Source: Methylobacillus flagellatus_A (GTDB taxonomy: Bacteria > Pseudomonadota > Gammaproteobacteria > Burkholderiales > Methylophilaceae). From it: a stretch of 64,000 nt of DNA. A program made the position numbers and the translations under genes. Shown here piece after piece: positions 25,588-34,394 of the stretch. The notes below the pieces were generated by a model. It did no database searches. It was not told the origin of the DNA and was given only the letters and a program-made list of their open reading frames with translations. How positions within the stretch are numbered: the stretch's first letter is position 1; each line of letters begins with the position of its first letter. The DNA lies in assembly GCF_031344055.1 (NCBI RefSeq), contig NZ_JADBEN010000004.1; one strand, written 5' to 3'.

Positions 25588-26118
25588 TTACTTGCCTTCG
25601 GCAACCTTTTTCAGGTTGGCAAGGCCGGCGTCATATACGCCATTGATCGCATCCAGAGCGGACTTGTCATCCTGGCCTGGAGGGATGGGCGGGTTGAGCT
25701 TGTACACGCGGTAGAAGCGGCCCATCCACTTGACTTCGGTCTTGCCGCCTTCGGCTTCCTTCACGGTGATGGTGGAGTAGTAGTCGGAGACGGGCAGCGC
25801 GCCTTCAATGATGCCGTACTTGAGCTGCTTGCTGTCCTCGTCGATGCTCTTGAGGTTTTCCAGGATGGTGCCGCCGCCCTTGAGGGTGAGCAGGCGTACG
25901 GTTTCTTCCGTACCGTCTACCGTGCGCTTGTCGAGCTTGGTGCTTTCAACCGCGGGGTGCCATTTCTGCATGTTGCCGAAGTCCTTGACCAAGGCCCAGA
26001 CTTTGTCCGGGCTGGCGTCGATGACGACAGTCTTTTCAACTTTCTGCGGTGAAGGGCCGTGGGCGGCGGCAGTGAGCGGCAGCAGGCCGATGGCAAGTAA
26101 TGCGAGGATTTTCTTCAT
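25588..26118 (-). CDS. Periplasmic SRPBCC-family protein, MxaD-like
   Basis: This 176-residue protein has a signal peptide (1-19, ending TAAAHG) and a START/SRPBCC fold: VEKTVVIDASPDKVWALVKDFG, MQKWHPAV, then a C-terminal helix DKSALDAINGVYDAGLANLKK. Size, export signal and fold match MxaD, a periplasmic accessory of methanol dehydrogenase that aids electron transfer to cytochrome cL in Methylobacterium. No mxa cluster is in the window, so a direct methanol role is inference. The next gene in the same direction upstream is a periplasmic beta-propeller. A GC-rich hairpin at 26167-26200 lies upstream of its start. Confidence 0.72.
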   Translation of the reverse strand: MKKILALLAIGLLPLTAAAHGPSPQKVEKTVVIDASPDKVWALVKDFGNMQKWHPAVESTKLDKRTVDGTEETVRLLTLKGGGTILENLKSIDEDSKQLKYGIIEGALPVSDYYSTITVKEAEGGKTEVKWMGRFYRVYKLNPPIPPGQDDKSALDAINGVYDAGLANLKKVAEGK

Positions 26119-26205
26119 CTATGTTTCTCCATGTTTTTGCAAGTTATAAAAGTGGAACCGTCAATGTGCTGTCCTGCTGCTAGGTTGTAGCGGGACAGCA
26201 TACCT

Positions 26206-26368
26206 GGAAACCTCAGAACAAATCACCGTGCCGCAAGCATCTGCGGAATCGGGCGGGCTGCTTCGTTGCAAATCCTCGCGATAGCTATGGCTATCACTGT
26301 GGTTTGCGCCTCGCATCACATCCCGATCCGCAGCGCTTGCTGGCTACTCGATTTGTTTTGAGGTTCCC
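26206..26368. repeat. 163-bp palindromic intergenic repeat, same family as 828-1101
   Basis: Ends GGAAACCTCAGAACAAATC (26206-26224) and GATTTGTTTTGAGGTTCCC (26350-26368) are inverted (17 of 19). Inner arms (GCAAGCATCTGCGGAATCGGG against CCCGATCCGCAGCGCTTGC) continue the hairpin almost to the centre. The centre GTTGCAAATCCTCG and TGTGGTTTGCGCCT is shared with the second unit of the 828-1101 element, which carries the same words in the same order. It lies between the YVTN and MxaD-like genes. Confidence 0.82.
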
Positions 26369-26380
26369 GGCAGCTCCCAA

Positions 26381-27343
26381 TCAATGCGACGTCTTGTTGA
26401 GTATAAACTGTCCGAACGCCCGGCTTTGCTTGCCGGTGGAAATGTCCTGGATATGTTTATGGCTGCTGGCGTCTATCACTGAAACTGAGTTGTCAAACCA
26501 ATTGGCAACGTAAATTTTGTTGGTGGAAGCATCGTAATTGATGCCTTCCGGAAAACCACCGACGCGGATCTTGGCGGTTTCCTTGTTCTGTTCGAGGTCG
26601 ATCACGGAGACCGTGTCCGCCTGGGTGTTGGTGACGTAGGCGTATCGGCTGTCCGGGCTCACCGTAACGCAATATGGGTGTTCCCCCACCGCAATGGTGC
26701 GGGTTTCAAGGTTTTCCAGGTTGATGACCGACAGGCTGTTGGCATAGACATTGACGGCAAAAATCTGCTTGCCATCCGGCCCGAGGCTGATGCCGAATGG
26801 GTGCTCGCCGGTGGCGATGCGCTGCAGCACCTTGAGGGATTGCGTGTCGATCACCGCCAGGTCGTTGCTGTCGCGGTTGGCGACATAAAGCTTGCTGCCG
26901 TCATGGCTGACGATGAGCCCGGCAGGCGCCTTGCCGATGCTGACTTCGCGGCGCTGGCTGGGGTCGGCAGTATCGATTGCCAGGACGCGGTCGTCGCCCC
27001 AGTCCGCAACGTAGAGTGTCTTGCTGTCCGGCGAGAGGGCAATGCCGACTGGCGAGCCGGATATCTCGATGGTGTCGATGACTTCATGTTTTTTGCTGTC
27101 TATCACCGATACCGAGTGGCTATCGACATTGCTGATATAGACTTTGCCCAGGCTGGCGGAGGCGGCAACGCCTACGGGGGCCTTGCCTACGGCAATGGTG
27201 GCGATGACGCTCTGATCGGCAAGGTTGAGAACGGAAACGGTGTTTTCACCCTGGTTGGTGATGTAGGCCTCATCTGCCAGAGCCGGGAAGACAAATGCCA
27301 GAAGAAGCAGGAAGCTGCTGAGGATACGGATGTTGTGTTTCAC
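26381..27343 (-). CDS. Secreted YVTN-repeat beta-propeller protein
   Basis: This 320-residue protein has a signal peptide (1-23, ending FPALA before DEAY) and seven tandem repeats of about 40 residues with the YVTN/YVAN pattern (AYITNQGENTVSVLNL, VYISNVDSHSVSVID, LYVADWGDDRVLAID, LYVANRDSNDLAVID, IFAVNVYANSLSVIN, AYVTNTQADTVSVID, IYVANWFDNSVSVID), so a seven-bladed propeller. Such proteins occur as partners in periplasmic redox systems and as surface proteins; the function here is not known. It shares direction with the MxaD-like gene but a palindromic repeat separates them. It has a good sigma-70 promoter. Confidence 0.87.
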   Translation of the reverse strand: MKHNIRILSSFLLLLAFVFPALADEAYITNQGENTVSVLNLADQSVIATIAVGKAPVGVAASASLGKVYISNVDSHSVSVIDSKKHEVIDTIEISGSPVGIALSPDSKTLYVADWGDDRVLAIDTADPSQRREVSIGKAPAGLIVSHDGSKLYVANRDSNDLAVIDTQSLKVLQRIATGEHPFGISLGPDGKQIFAVNVYANSLSVINLENLETRTIAVGEHPYCVTVSPDSRYAYVTNTQADTVSVIDLEQNKETAKIRVGGFPEGINYDASTNKIYVANWFDNSVSVIDASSHKHIQDISTGKQSRAFGQFILNKTSH

Positions 27344-27420
27344 TGTCGATGACGTTTTTGCGATCGGGTTTTGCCAGTTGGTTAAGGTAACGCGTCAACG
27401 TTGCTGCAGGTTGACCCGGC

Positions 27421-27450
27421 AGTATACGGGGGCGTTGCAAACAGCGTCAA
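27421..27450 (-). promoter_or_regulatory. Sigma-70 promoter of the YVTN protein gene
   Basis: On the minus strand TTGACG (27450-27445), 18-base spacer, TATACT (27426-27421). Transcription would start near 27414, about 70 bases before the start codon. Confidence 0.7.
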
Positions 27451-27564
27451 GGCTGGATTTCTCCTGTGTTTTCCGGGATTTTGATCGTGGCGTTGCAGCT
27501 TGCCCAGCTTTCAATATCTGGCGAAATATGGAAAAATGACGACAAACTATAGAGGTATGTTGTC

Positions 27565-28083
27565 ATGATAGATCGGGATGGATATCGCCCGAATGTCGGC
27601 ATTATTTTATGTAATGCCCGCAATCAGGTGTTTTGGGGTAAGCGCATCCGCGAACACTCTTGGCAGTTTCCGCAAGGCGGGATTAAATATGGCGAGAGCC
27701 CTGAGCAAGCCATGTACCGCGAATTGATGGAGGAGGTTGGGCTGCGTCCCGAGCATGTCAAAATCCTGGGCCGCACCCGGGATTGGCTGCGTTACGACGT
27801 GCCCACCAACTGGATCAAGCGCGAATGGCGTGGCAGTTACAAGGGGCAGAAGCAGATATGGTTCCTGCTCCGGCTGGTAGGACGTGATAGCGACGTGTCA
27901 TTGCGTGCCAGCACGCATCCGGAATTCGATGCCTGGCGCTGGAGCGATTACTGGGTAGCGATGGATTCCGTCATTGAGTTCAAGCGCGATGTCTATCGCC
28001 TGGCGTTGAAGGAGCTGTCCTCCCATTTGGCGGATCGCCGGCGCGCACGCGCGGCGGAGAAGCTGGATCAGCCAGTGCGTTGA
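27565..28083 (+). CDS. rppH: RNA pyrophosphohydrolase RppH
   Basis: RppH removes pyrophosphate from the 5' end of mRNA and so starts RNase E-dependent decay. The 172-residue Nudix protein begins MIDRDGYRPNVGIILCN, the RppH hallmark, and has the Nudix box at residues 38-59 (GGIKYGE, then RELMEEVG). GAGG lies 10 bases before the ATG. The C-terminal basic tail (DRRRARAAEK) may bind RNA. It is divergent from the YVTN gene and convergent with psd. Confidence 0.96.
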   Translation: MIDRDGYRPNVGIILCNARNQVFWGKRIREHSWQFPQGGIKYGESPEQAMYRELMEEVGLRPEHVKILGRTRDWLRYDVPTNWIKREWRGSYKGQKQIWFLLRLVGRDSDVSLRASTHPEFDAWRWSDYWVAMDSVIEFKRDVYRLALKELSSHLADRRRARAAEKLDQPVR

Positions 28084-28092
28084 TTTTCCTAT

Positions 28093-28125
28093 GGAGATTC
28101 CGGCGTCGGGCCGGAATCTCCTTTT
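28093..28125. terminator. Terminator between rppH and psd
   Basis: GGAGATTCCGGC, short loop, GCCGGAATCTCC then TTTT: a 12-bp perfect stem between two convergent genes. Confidence 0.87.
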
Positions 28126-28135
28126 CAGTTTCATT

Positions 28136-28984
28136 TCAATCTTGTTGCGCCATTGCCTCGCCCAGGGATACGGCCTTCAATGGATGCCAGCCGGCCTGGA
28201 ACTTAAGTCCTGCCGCTTCCGGGTAGAGTAGCACCACTGTCGACCCTAGCAGGAAGCGTCCCATTTCCTCACCTTGTTTCAAGTGAATGTCCTGGTCATG
28301 ATAGTGCCAGGCCTGGATTTTCCCCGGACGCGGCGGGTTGACGATGCCGTGCCATACGGTCGCCATGCTGCCCACAATGGTGGCGCCCACCAGTACCAGC
28401 ACGAACTTGCCTTCGCCATGCGCGAATTCGCATACCACCCGCTCATTGCGGGCGAATAGCCCGGGGACGTGCTCGGCAGTCACGGGGTTGACGGAAAACA
28501 GGTCGCCGGGCACATAGGTCATGGAAAGCAGTTTGCCGTCGCAGGGCATATGAATACGGTGGTAGTCGCGGGGGCTGAGATAGATGGTGGCGAAGTAGCC
28601 GTTTTCATAATGCTGTGCCATCGAAGCATTGCCGGCCAGTAGGGCGGTGGTGGAGTACTGGTGGCCTTTGGCCTGGAAAATCTGGTCCTTGTCTATGCGG
28701 CCGAACTGGCTGATGGCGCCATCGACAGGGCAGATTTGCGCCGCATCGGCCAGCGGCCGTGCACCGGGCTTCAATGCACGGGTAAAGAAGTCGTTGAAGC
28801 TGGCATAGCTGGCAATGTCGGGATTCACCGCTTCCAGCATGTTGACCCGGTAATGCTTGGCAAACCAGCGGATGACGGCGGTGGTCAACCAGCCTGCCCG
28901 CAAGTGGGCGAGTTTGCCCGCCAATGCGGTCAGTGCGATTTTTGGGGTCAGGTATTGCAGTTTGACGGAACAGGGTTTTGACAC
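28136..28984 (-). CDS. psd: Phosphatidylserine decarboxylase proenzyme
   Basis: Psd forms phosphatidylethanolamine at the inner membrane. The 282-residue proenzyme carries the self-cleavage motif FLLGSTVVLLYP (Ser around 248), whose serine becomes the pyruvoyl group of the small alpha chain. Family landmarks are PVDGAISQFG (around 87) and LSPRDYHRIHMP (around 137). The start is GTG with AAGAGG upstream. It is the classical proteobacterial long form. Confidence 0.95.
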   Translation of the reverse strand: MSKPCSVKLQYLTPKIALTALAGKLAHLRAGWLTTAVIRWFAKHYRVNMLEAVNPDIASYASFNDFFTRALKPGARPLADAAQICPVDGAISQFGRIDKDQIFQAKGHQYSTTALLAGNASMAQHYENGYFATIYLSPRDYHRIHMPCDGKLLSMTYVPGDLFSVNPVTAEHVPGLFARNERVVCEFAHGEGKFVLVLVGATIVGSMATVWHGIVNPPRPGKIQAWHYHDQDIHLKQGEEMGRFLLGSTVVLLYPEAAGLKFQAGWHPLKAVSLGEAMAQQD

Positions 28985-29012
28985 ACAAACCTCTTCATAG
29001 GGGACTGGATGT

Positions 29013-29044
29013 AAAAAAGAGGCTGGACGACGTCCAGCCTCTTT
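29013..29044 (-). terminator. Terminator of the ilvIHC operon
   Basis: AAAGAGGCTGGAC against GTCCAGCCTCTTT, followed on the minus strand by a T-run (TTTTTTAC). It lies 73-104 bp after the ilvC stop. Confidence 0.87.
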
Positions 29045-29068
29045 CTATTTTAACGTAGACTTTGATCG

Positions 29069-29133
29069 CTTAGTTCTTGGATTGAGACTAAGTGCGATCA
29101 ATCTACCAAAAACTAATTAGTTCTTGGATTGAT
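29069..29133. repeat. Short direct repeat copying the 3' end of ilvC
   Basis: TTAGTTCTTGGATTGA occurs at 29069-29084 and again at 29117-29132, where it is the last codons and stop of ilvC. The copy just downstream of the stop is out of any gene. It looks like a small duplication of the gene end. Confidence 0.7.
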
Positions 29134-30133
29134 CTACCAGCTTGTTCTTGGCAATCCAAGGCATCATGGCGCGCAGTTGGCTGCCGACTTGCTCAATCGG
29201 GTGGGCGGCGGTCAGGCGGCGGCGTGCAGTCATGGATGGATAGTTGGTACGGCCTTCCAGGATGAATTGCTTGGCGTAATCGCCGTTCTGGATGTTGGTC
29301 AGGCATTCCTTCATCGCGGCGCGGGCCTGGTCGGCAATCACGCGCGGGCCGGTGACGTACTCGCCGTACTCGGCATTGTTGGAAATGGAGTAGTTCATGT
29401 TGGCAATACCGCCTTCGTACATGAGGTCCACGATCAGCTTGAGTTCGTGCAGGCACTCGAAGTAGGCCATTTCCGGAGCGTAGCCAGCTTCGACCAGTGT
29501 CTCGAAGCCAGCCTTGACCAGTTCGACCGCGCCGCCACAGAGCACAGCCTGTTCGCCGAACAAATCGGTTTCGGTTTCTTCGCGGAAGTTGGTCTCGATC
29601 ACGCCGCCCTTGGTGCCGCCGTTGGCTGCAGCGTAGGACAGCGCAATGTCCTTGGCCTTGCCGGAGGCGTCTTGGTAAACCGCGATCAGGGATGGCACGC
29701 CGCCGCCCTTGAGGTATTCGGAACGCACGGTGTGGCCTGGGCCCTTAGGCGCGATCATGATCACGTCCAGGTCCTTGCTCGGCACGATCTGGTTGTAATG
29801 CACGTTGAAGCCGTGAGCAAAGGCCAGCGCAGCGCCCTTCTTCAGGTTGGGCTCGATTTCAGCGTGATAGATTTCTGCCATGGTTTCGTCAGGCAGCAAG
29901 ACCATGACGACATCCGCGCCAGTGACGGCATCCTTGATTTCCTTGACGTCATGGCCTGCGTTCACGGCCTTGGCAAAGGAGCTGCCGTCCTTGCGGGCGC
30001 CGATGGTGACGGTCACGCCGGAGTCCTTCAGGTTTTGCGCGTGGGCATGGCCTTGGGAGCCGTAGCCGACGATGGTCACCTTCAGTTTCTTGATCAGGGA
30101 TAGGTCAGCGTCCTTGTCGTAATAGACTTTCAT
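29117..30133 (-). CDS. ilvC: Ketol-acid reductoisomerase
   Basis: IlvC isomerises and reduces acetolactate (or acetohydroxybutyrate) with NADPH and magnesium, second step of valine/isoleucine synthesis. The 338-residue protein is the short class I form. Rossmann motif VTIVGYGSQGHAHAQNL (around 19) includes the beta-alpha-beta loop; metal ligands lie in the C-terminal knotted domain (LFGEQAVLCGG, and FECLHELKLIVDLMYEGG). It is the third gene of ilvI-ilvH-ilvC, 58 bp after ilvH. Confidence 0.97.
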   Translation of the reverse strand: MKVYYDKDADLSLIKKLKVTIVGYGSQGHAHAQNLKDSGVTVTIGARKDGSSFAKAVNAGHDVKEIKDAVTGADVVMVLLPDETMAEIYHAEIEPNLKKGAALAFAHGFNVHYNQIVPSKDLDVIMIAPKGPGHTVRSEYLKGGGVPSLIAVYQDASGKAKDIALSYAAANGGTKGGVIETNFREETETDLFGEQAVLCGGAVELVKAGFETLVEAGYAPEMAYFECLHELKLIVDLMYEGGIANMNYSISNNAEYGEYVTGPRVIADQARAAMKECLTNIQNGDYAKQFILEGRTNYPSMTARRRLTAAHPIEQVGSQLRAMMPWIAKNKLVDQSKN

Positions 30134-30191
30134 TTTTTACCTTTCAATACAAATGGATTCTGTTGCCCGGTGCGATGGGCAACTTGAGTGT

Positions 30192-30683
30192 TTAAAGTTT
30201 GAGTATCCTGTCGCCGCGGCCTATGCCGGAAGCGCCGGTGCGCACGGTTTCCAGAATGACGGCCTTGTCCAGCGCTTCCAGGAAGGCGTCCAGCTTGGAG
30301 CCGGAGCCGGTCAACTCAATGGTGTAGCTGCCGTCTGCTACATCGATGATGCGGCCGCGGAAAATGTCGCACATGCGCTTCATTTCATCGCGGAAGGAGC
30401 CGGTAGCCTTTACCTTCACCAACATCAGCTCGCGCTCGATAAAGCGGCCATCGTTGAGGTCCAGTACCTTGACCACATCAATCAGCTTGTTGAGCTGCTT
30501 GATGATCTGCTCGATCACATCATCCGATCCGGAGGTGACGATGGTCATGCGTGACAGCGTGGCGTCCTCGGTGGGCGCCACGGTCAGGGATTCGATATTG
30601 TATGCACGCGCGGAAAACAGGCCGGCAACGCGGGAGAGGGCGCCGGCTTCGTTTTCCATCAATATGGAGATGATATGTTTCAT
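30192..30683 (-). CDS. ilvH: Acetolactate synthase small (regulatory) subunit
   Basis: The 163-residue regulatory subunit mediates valine feedback on IlvI. The N-terminal ACT domain begins MKHIISILMENEAGALSRVAG, with the C-terminal small-subunit domain from about residue 80. It starts 8 bp after ilvI. Confidence 0.96.
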   Translation of the reverse strand: MKHIISILMENEAGALSRVAGLFSARAYNIESLTVAPTEDATLSRMTIVTSGSDDVIEQIIKQLNKLIDVVKVLDLNDGRFIERELMLVKVKATGSFRDEMKRMCDIFRGRIIDVADGSYTIELTGSGSKLDAFLEALDKAVILETVRTGASGIGRGDRILKL

Positions 30684-30691
30684 GGTTCTTC

Positions 30692-32398
30692 TTACAGGTC
30701 TTCAGCCAGGATGATTTCAGACAACCCCTTGCCGTTCGGCACCATCGGGAACACGTTTTCGTTCTGGTCGGTGATGAAGTTCATGAAGACGAACCTGTCG
30801 GTGAGGTTGAACGCCTCGGTCAAGGCGCCTTCAACATCAGCAGGCTTTTCGATATTCATGCCGACATGGCCGTACGACTCCGCGAGCTTGACGAAATCCG
30901 GCAGGCTGTCCATATAGGATTCGGAGTAACGGTTTTCATAGAAGAACTGCTGCCACTGGCGCACCATGCCGAGATAGCGGTTGTTGAGCAGGATCACCTT
31001 AATCGGCAGGTGGAACTGCTTACAGGTGGAGAGCTCCTGAATGTTCATCTGGATGCTGCCCTCGCCGGTGACACAGGCCACCTTGGCCTTGGGGTCGGCA
31101 AACTGCACGCCCATGGCATAGGGCAGGCCGACGCCCATGGTGCCCAGGCCGCCGGAGTTGATCCAGCGGCGCGGCTTGTCGAACTTGTAGTATTGAGCGG
31201 CCCACATCTGGTGCTGGCCGACGTCGGAGGTCACATAGGCTTCGCCCTTGGTGACTTCCCAGAGCTTCTCGATGACGAACTGCGGCTTGATGATCTCGCT
31301 GTTGCGGTTGTAGCCGAGACAGTTGCGTCCGCGCCATTCCTCGATCTGCGTCCACCAGGCCTTGAGCGCGGCAGCGTCCGGCGTGCGGGTTTCCGCATCG
31401 AGCAATTCGTTCATCTCGGCGAGCACGGACTGCACATGGCCGACGATGGGTACGTCTACCTTGACGCGCTTGGAGATGGAGGAAGGATCGACGTCGATAT
31501 GGACGATGGTGCGGTCCTTGTTGTAGAAATGCTGCGGGTTGCCGATCACTCGGTCGTCAAAACGCGCGCCTACGGCCACCAGCACGTCACAGTTCTGCAT
31601 CGCCATATTGGCTTCCAGCGTGCCGTGCATGCCGAGCATGCCGACAAACTGCCTGTCCGTCGCAGGATAGCCTCCCAGGCCCATCAGGGTGTTGGTCACA
31701 GGGAAGCCCAGCCTGTGGGCGAGCTTGATCAATTGATCTGCCGCATCGCCCAGCACCACGCCGCCGCCGGTATACAGCATGGGGCGCTTGGCTTCGAGCA
31801 TGAGCTTGATGGCCTTCTTGATCTGGCCGGAGTGTCCCTTGAGGATAGGCGTGTAGGAGCGCATCTCCACGCTTTTCGGGTATTCGTAATGGCCGAGGTG
31901 CGCGGTAATGTCCTTGGGGATATCGACGACCACGGGGCCGGGGCGTCCGGTCGCGGCGATGAAGAACGCTTTCTTGATGGTGGGCGCGATGTCCTTGACA
32001 TCCTTGACCAGGAAGTTGTGCTTCACGCAGGGGCGCGAGATGCCGATCATGTCCACTTCCTGGAAAGCATCCAGGCCGATGGCGGGCGTCGGCGCCTGGC
32101 CGCTGATGACGACCATGGGGATGGAATCCATGTGGGCGGTGGCAATGCCGGTAATGGCGTTGGTGGCGCCCGGGCCGGACGTCACCAGGGCGACCCCGAC
32201 TTCACCTGTGGCGCGGGAATAGGCGTCCGCTGCATGGACAGCAGCTTGCTCATGACGGACCAGGATATGCTTGAACTTATCCTGTTTGAATATTTCATCG
32301 TAAATATTGAGCACTGCGCCGCCAGGATAGCCGAAAACGTATTTGACGTTCTCTTCCTGCAAACAGCGAATGACGATTTCTGCGCCAGATAATTCCAT
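30692..32398 (-). CDS. ilvI: Acetolactate synthase large (catalytic) subunit
   Basis: This thiamine-diphosphate enzyme condenses two pyruvates to acetolactate. The 568-residue protein has the catalytic Glu in RHEQAAVHAADAYSRA (around 48), the FAD-binding middle domain, and the thiamine motif GEGSIQMNIQELSTCKQF (around 440) with LLNNRYLGMVRQWQ. It is first in the ilvIHC operon. The upstream 160 bp hold a promoter but no obvious leader peptide rich in branched-chain codons, so classic attenuation is not seen. Confidence 0.97.
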   Translation of the reverse strand: MELSGAEIVIRCLQEENVKYVFGYPGGAVLNIYDEIFKQDKFKHILVRHEQAAVHAADAYSRATGEVGVALVTSGPGATNAITGIATAHMDSIPMVVISGQAPTPAIGLDAFQEVDMIGISRPCVKHNFLVKDVKDIAPTIKKAFFIAATGRPGPVVVDIPKDITAHLGHYEYPKSVEMRSYTPILKGHSGQIKKAIKLMLEAKRPMLYTGGGVVLGDAADQLIKLAHRLGFPVTNTLMGLGGYPATDRQFVGMLGMHGTLEANMAMQNCDVLVAVGARFDDRVIGNPQHFYNKDRTIVHIDVDPSSISKRVKVDVPIVGHVQSVLAEMNELLDAETRTPDAAALKAWWTQIEEWRGRNCLGYNRNSEIIKPQFVIEKLWEVTKGEAYVTSDVGQHQMWAAQYYKFDKPRRWINSGGLGTMGVGLPYAMGVQFADPKAKVACVTGEGSIQMNIQELSTCKQFHLPIKVILLNNRYLGMVRQWQQFFYENRYSESYMDSLPDFVKLAESYGHVGMNIEKPADVEGALTEAFNLTDRFVFMNFITDQNENVFPMVPNGKGLSEIILAEDL

Positions 32399-32437
32399 AG
32401 ATATTGCTTGTTATGCCGAGAATTTGGGAAACTTAGA

Positions 32438-32466
32438 ACACTAACGGTTTGCGCCATTTTGGTCAA
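32438..32466 (-). promoter_or_regulatory. Sigma-70 promoter of ilvIHC
   Basis: Minus strand TTGACC (32466-32461), 17-base spacer, TAGTGT (32443-32438). The leader would be about 32 bases. Confidence 0.55.
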
Positions 32467-32555
32467 GGAAGATTACGTGAGCCTCGGCTTTAAGCCAGTG
32501 ATTTTAAGTGGCTTGTGGCAAAGCCTGCTGGGCAGTTTGTCGGTGTTTTGCATCG

Positions 32556-34340
32556 TTATTCAAACGGCGGCGGCGCGACCTTGAGCAGTTCTTCTATGGT
32601 GGTCAGGCCCGCGGCAATTTTCTCGGCGCCGTTGATCAATAATGGCTGCATGCCTTGCTGGTAAGCCAGCTTTTTGATGCTGGCGAGATCGGCGTCGTGA
32701 GTAATGAGTTTCTTGAGTTCCGGCGTCAGAGACAGCATCTCGTAAATGCCGCTGCGGCCGCGATAGCCGGTCATGCGGCATTCCAGGCAGCCGTTGGCGG
32801 AATAAATTTGCGCGGGCTTGGGCAGTTTCCATGCGCCCACCAGTTCACTCCACTGCTCCTGGCTGATATCGGTTGGCGTCTTGCAGTGCGGGCACAAGGT
32901 GCGCACCAGCCGCTGCGCCATGATGCCGATCAGCGACGAGTGGATCAGGTAGGACGGGATGCCCAGGTCCAGCAGGCGGGTCACCGCGGCAGGGGCGTCA
33001 TTGGTGTGCAGGGTCGAGAGCACCAGATGGCCGGTCAATGCGGCCTGGATCGCCATTTCACCGGTTTCCACGTCGCGGATTTCGCCCACCATGATGATGT
33101 CCGGGTCCTGGCGCAGCAGGGTGCGTACGCCGTCGGCGAACGTCAGCCCGATGTTGTGCTGCACCTGCATCTGGTTGAAGGCGGGTTCCACCATCTCGAT
33201 GGGGTCTTCCACGGTGCAGACGTTGACTTCCGGCGTTGCGAGCAGCTTAAGCGTGGAATAGAGCGTGGTAGTTTTGCCGGAACCGGTCGGCCCGGTGACG
33301 AGGACGATGCCGTTCGGGCTTTGCGTCCACTGCGTCCATTTTTGCGCCTGCTCGCTGGAAAACCCCAGCTCGACGAAATCCTTGACCAGGATTTCCGGCG
33401 TGAAAATACGCATCACCAGTTTTTCGCCGAATGCCGTGGGCATGGTGGACAGGCGCAGCTCGATTTCCTCGCCCTCGTCCGTCAGCGTCTTGATGCGGCC
33501 GTCCTGGGGGCGGCGCTTCTCCACCATGTCCATGCGGCCCAGTAGCTTGATGCGGTTGGTGATCGCGTTCATGATGGCGCTGGGCAGTTGGTATACCTGG
33601 TGCAGCACGCCGTCGATGCGGAAGCGCAAGATGCCCATATTGCGGCGCGGCTCGAGGTGAATGTCGCTCGCGCGCTGCTCGAAGGCGTACTTGAACAGCC
33701 AGTCGACGATGTTGACGACATGCTGCTCGTTGGCATCGAGATTCTTGTTCTTGCCTAATTCAACCAGTTGTTCCAGGTTTTGCACGCCAATGACCTGGCC
33801 GGCTTTTGCCGTGGTGGCGAGATTGATGGAGTTGGCGAGGTTATAGACTTCCGGCAGGTAGCGGCTGATTTCGCGCGGGTTCGCGACCACGAGCCGGATG
33901 CTGAGCTTCAGGATGCGTTCGAGGTCGGGTATCCAGTCGGTGAAGAACGGCTCGGCGGTCGCGATGACGGCTTCCTGGCCGCTGACCTTGACCGGCATGA
34001 TCTTCAGGCGCTCGGCATAAGCCTTGGAAATGACCTGGGCCACGGCGCTGAAATCCAGCTTGAGCGGATCGACATGAAAGTGTTCCAGGTTGGCCCGTTT
34101 CGCCAGCCAGGCGGTGAGCATTTCGAGGGAAAGCTGCTTGTTCGGGGACTGCAGGTTTTTCCATTTCTGTTCGCTGATGATGATCAGCGGATGCAGGTTG
34201 GAGCTGTCCAGCCTGCGGTCCTTGAACAATTGCTCGGCCTGCAGTTTGTGCACCAGCCCGTCATTGACCAGCATGCGCAAGGTATCGCCCAGTGACAGGC
34301 GGCCGGGAGCAGGGTGGAAAATGGCGCTAGGTTGACTCAT
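32556..34340 (-). CDS. Orphan PilB/GspE-type secretion ATPase
   Basis: This 594-residue protein has an N-terminal MshEN-like domain (about 15-170) and a T2SSE ATPase core: Walker A VTGPTGSGKTTTLYS (around 348), Asp box CTVEDPIEM, Walker B DPDIIMVGEIRD, His box STLHTND, and the four-cysteine zinc motif (CPHC, CLEC). It resembles PilB (8858-10570) in layout but is clearly a different paralogue, and no pilus or type II secretion gene stands beside it; nadC follows upstream and ilvI downstream. Such orphan GspE/PulE genes near nadC recur in betaproteobacteria as far as I know; its motor target is unknown. Confidence 0.88.
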   Translation of the reverse strand: MSQPSAIFHPAPGRLSLGDTLRMLVNDGLVHKLQAEQLFKDRRLDSSNLHPLIIISEQKWKNLQSPNKQLSLEMLTAWLAKRANLEHFHVDPLKLDFSAVAQVISKAYAERLKIMPVKVSGQEAVIATAEPFFTDWIPDLERILKLSIRLVVANPREISRYLPEVYNLANSINLATTAKAGQVIGVQNLEQLVELGKNKNLDANEQHVVNIVDWLFKYAFEQRASDIHLEPRRNMGILRFRIDGVLHQVYQLPSAIMNAITNRIKLLGRMDMVEKRRPQDGRIKTLTDEGEEIELRLSTMPTAFGEKLVMRIFTPEILVKDFVELGFSSEQAQKWTQWTQSPNGIVLVTGPTGSGKTTTLYSTLKLLATPEVNVCTVEDPIEMVEPAFNQMQVQHNIGLTFADGVRTLLRQDPDIIMVGEIRDVETGEMAIQAALTGHLVLSTLHTNDAPAAVTRLLDLGIPSYLIHSSLIGIMAQRLVRTLCPHCKTPTDISQEQWSELVGAWKLPKPAQIYSANGCLECRMTGYRGRSGIYEMLSLTPELKKLITHDADLASIKKLAYQQGMQPLLINGAEKIAAGLTTIEELLKVAPPPFE

Positions 34341-34394
34341 GTGAGGAATACTAAAGATTCGCGCAGCAAAAGTCGATGCAATGCAACGTGTCCG

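Noticed and set aside
30866..32392. 508-codon plus-strand frame
   Set aside because: Complement of ilvI; His/Gly-rich product typical of antisense frames.
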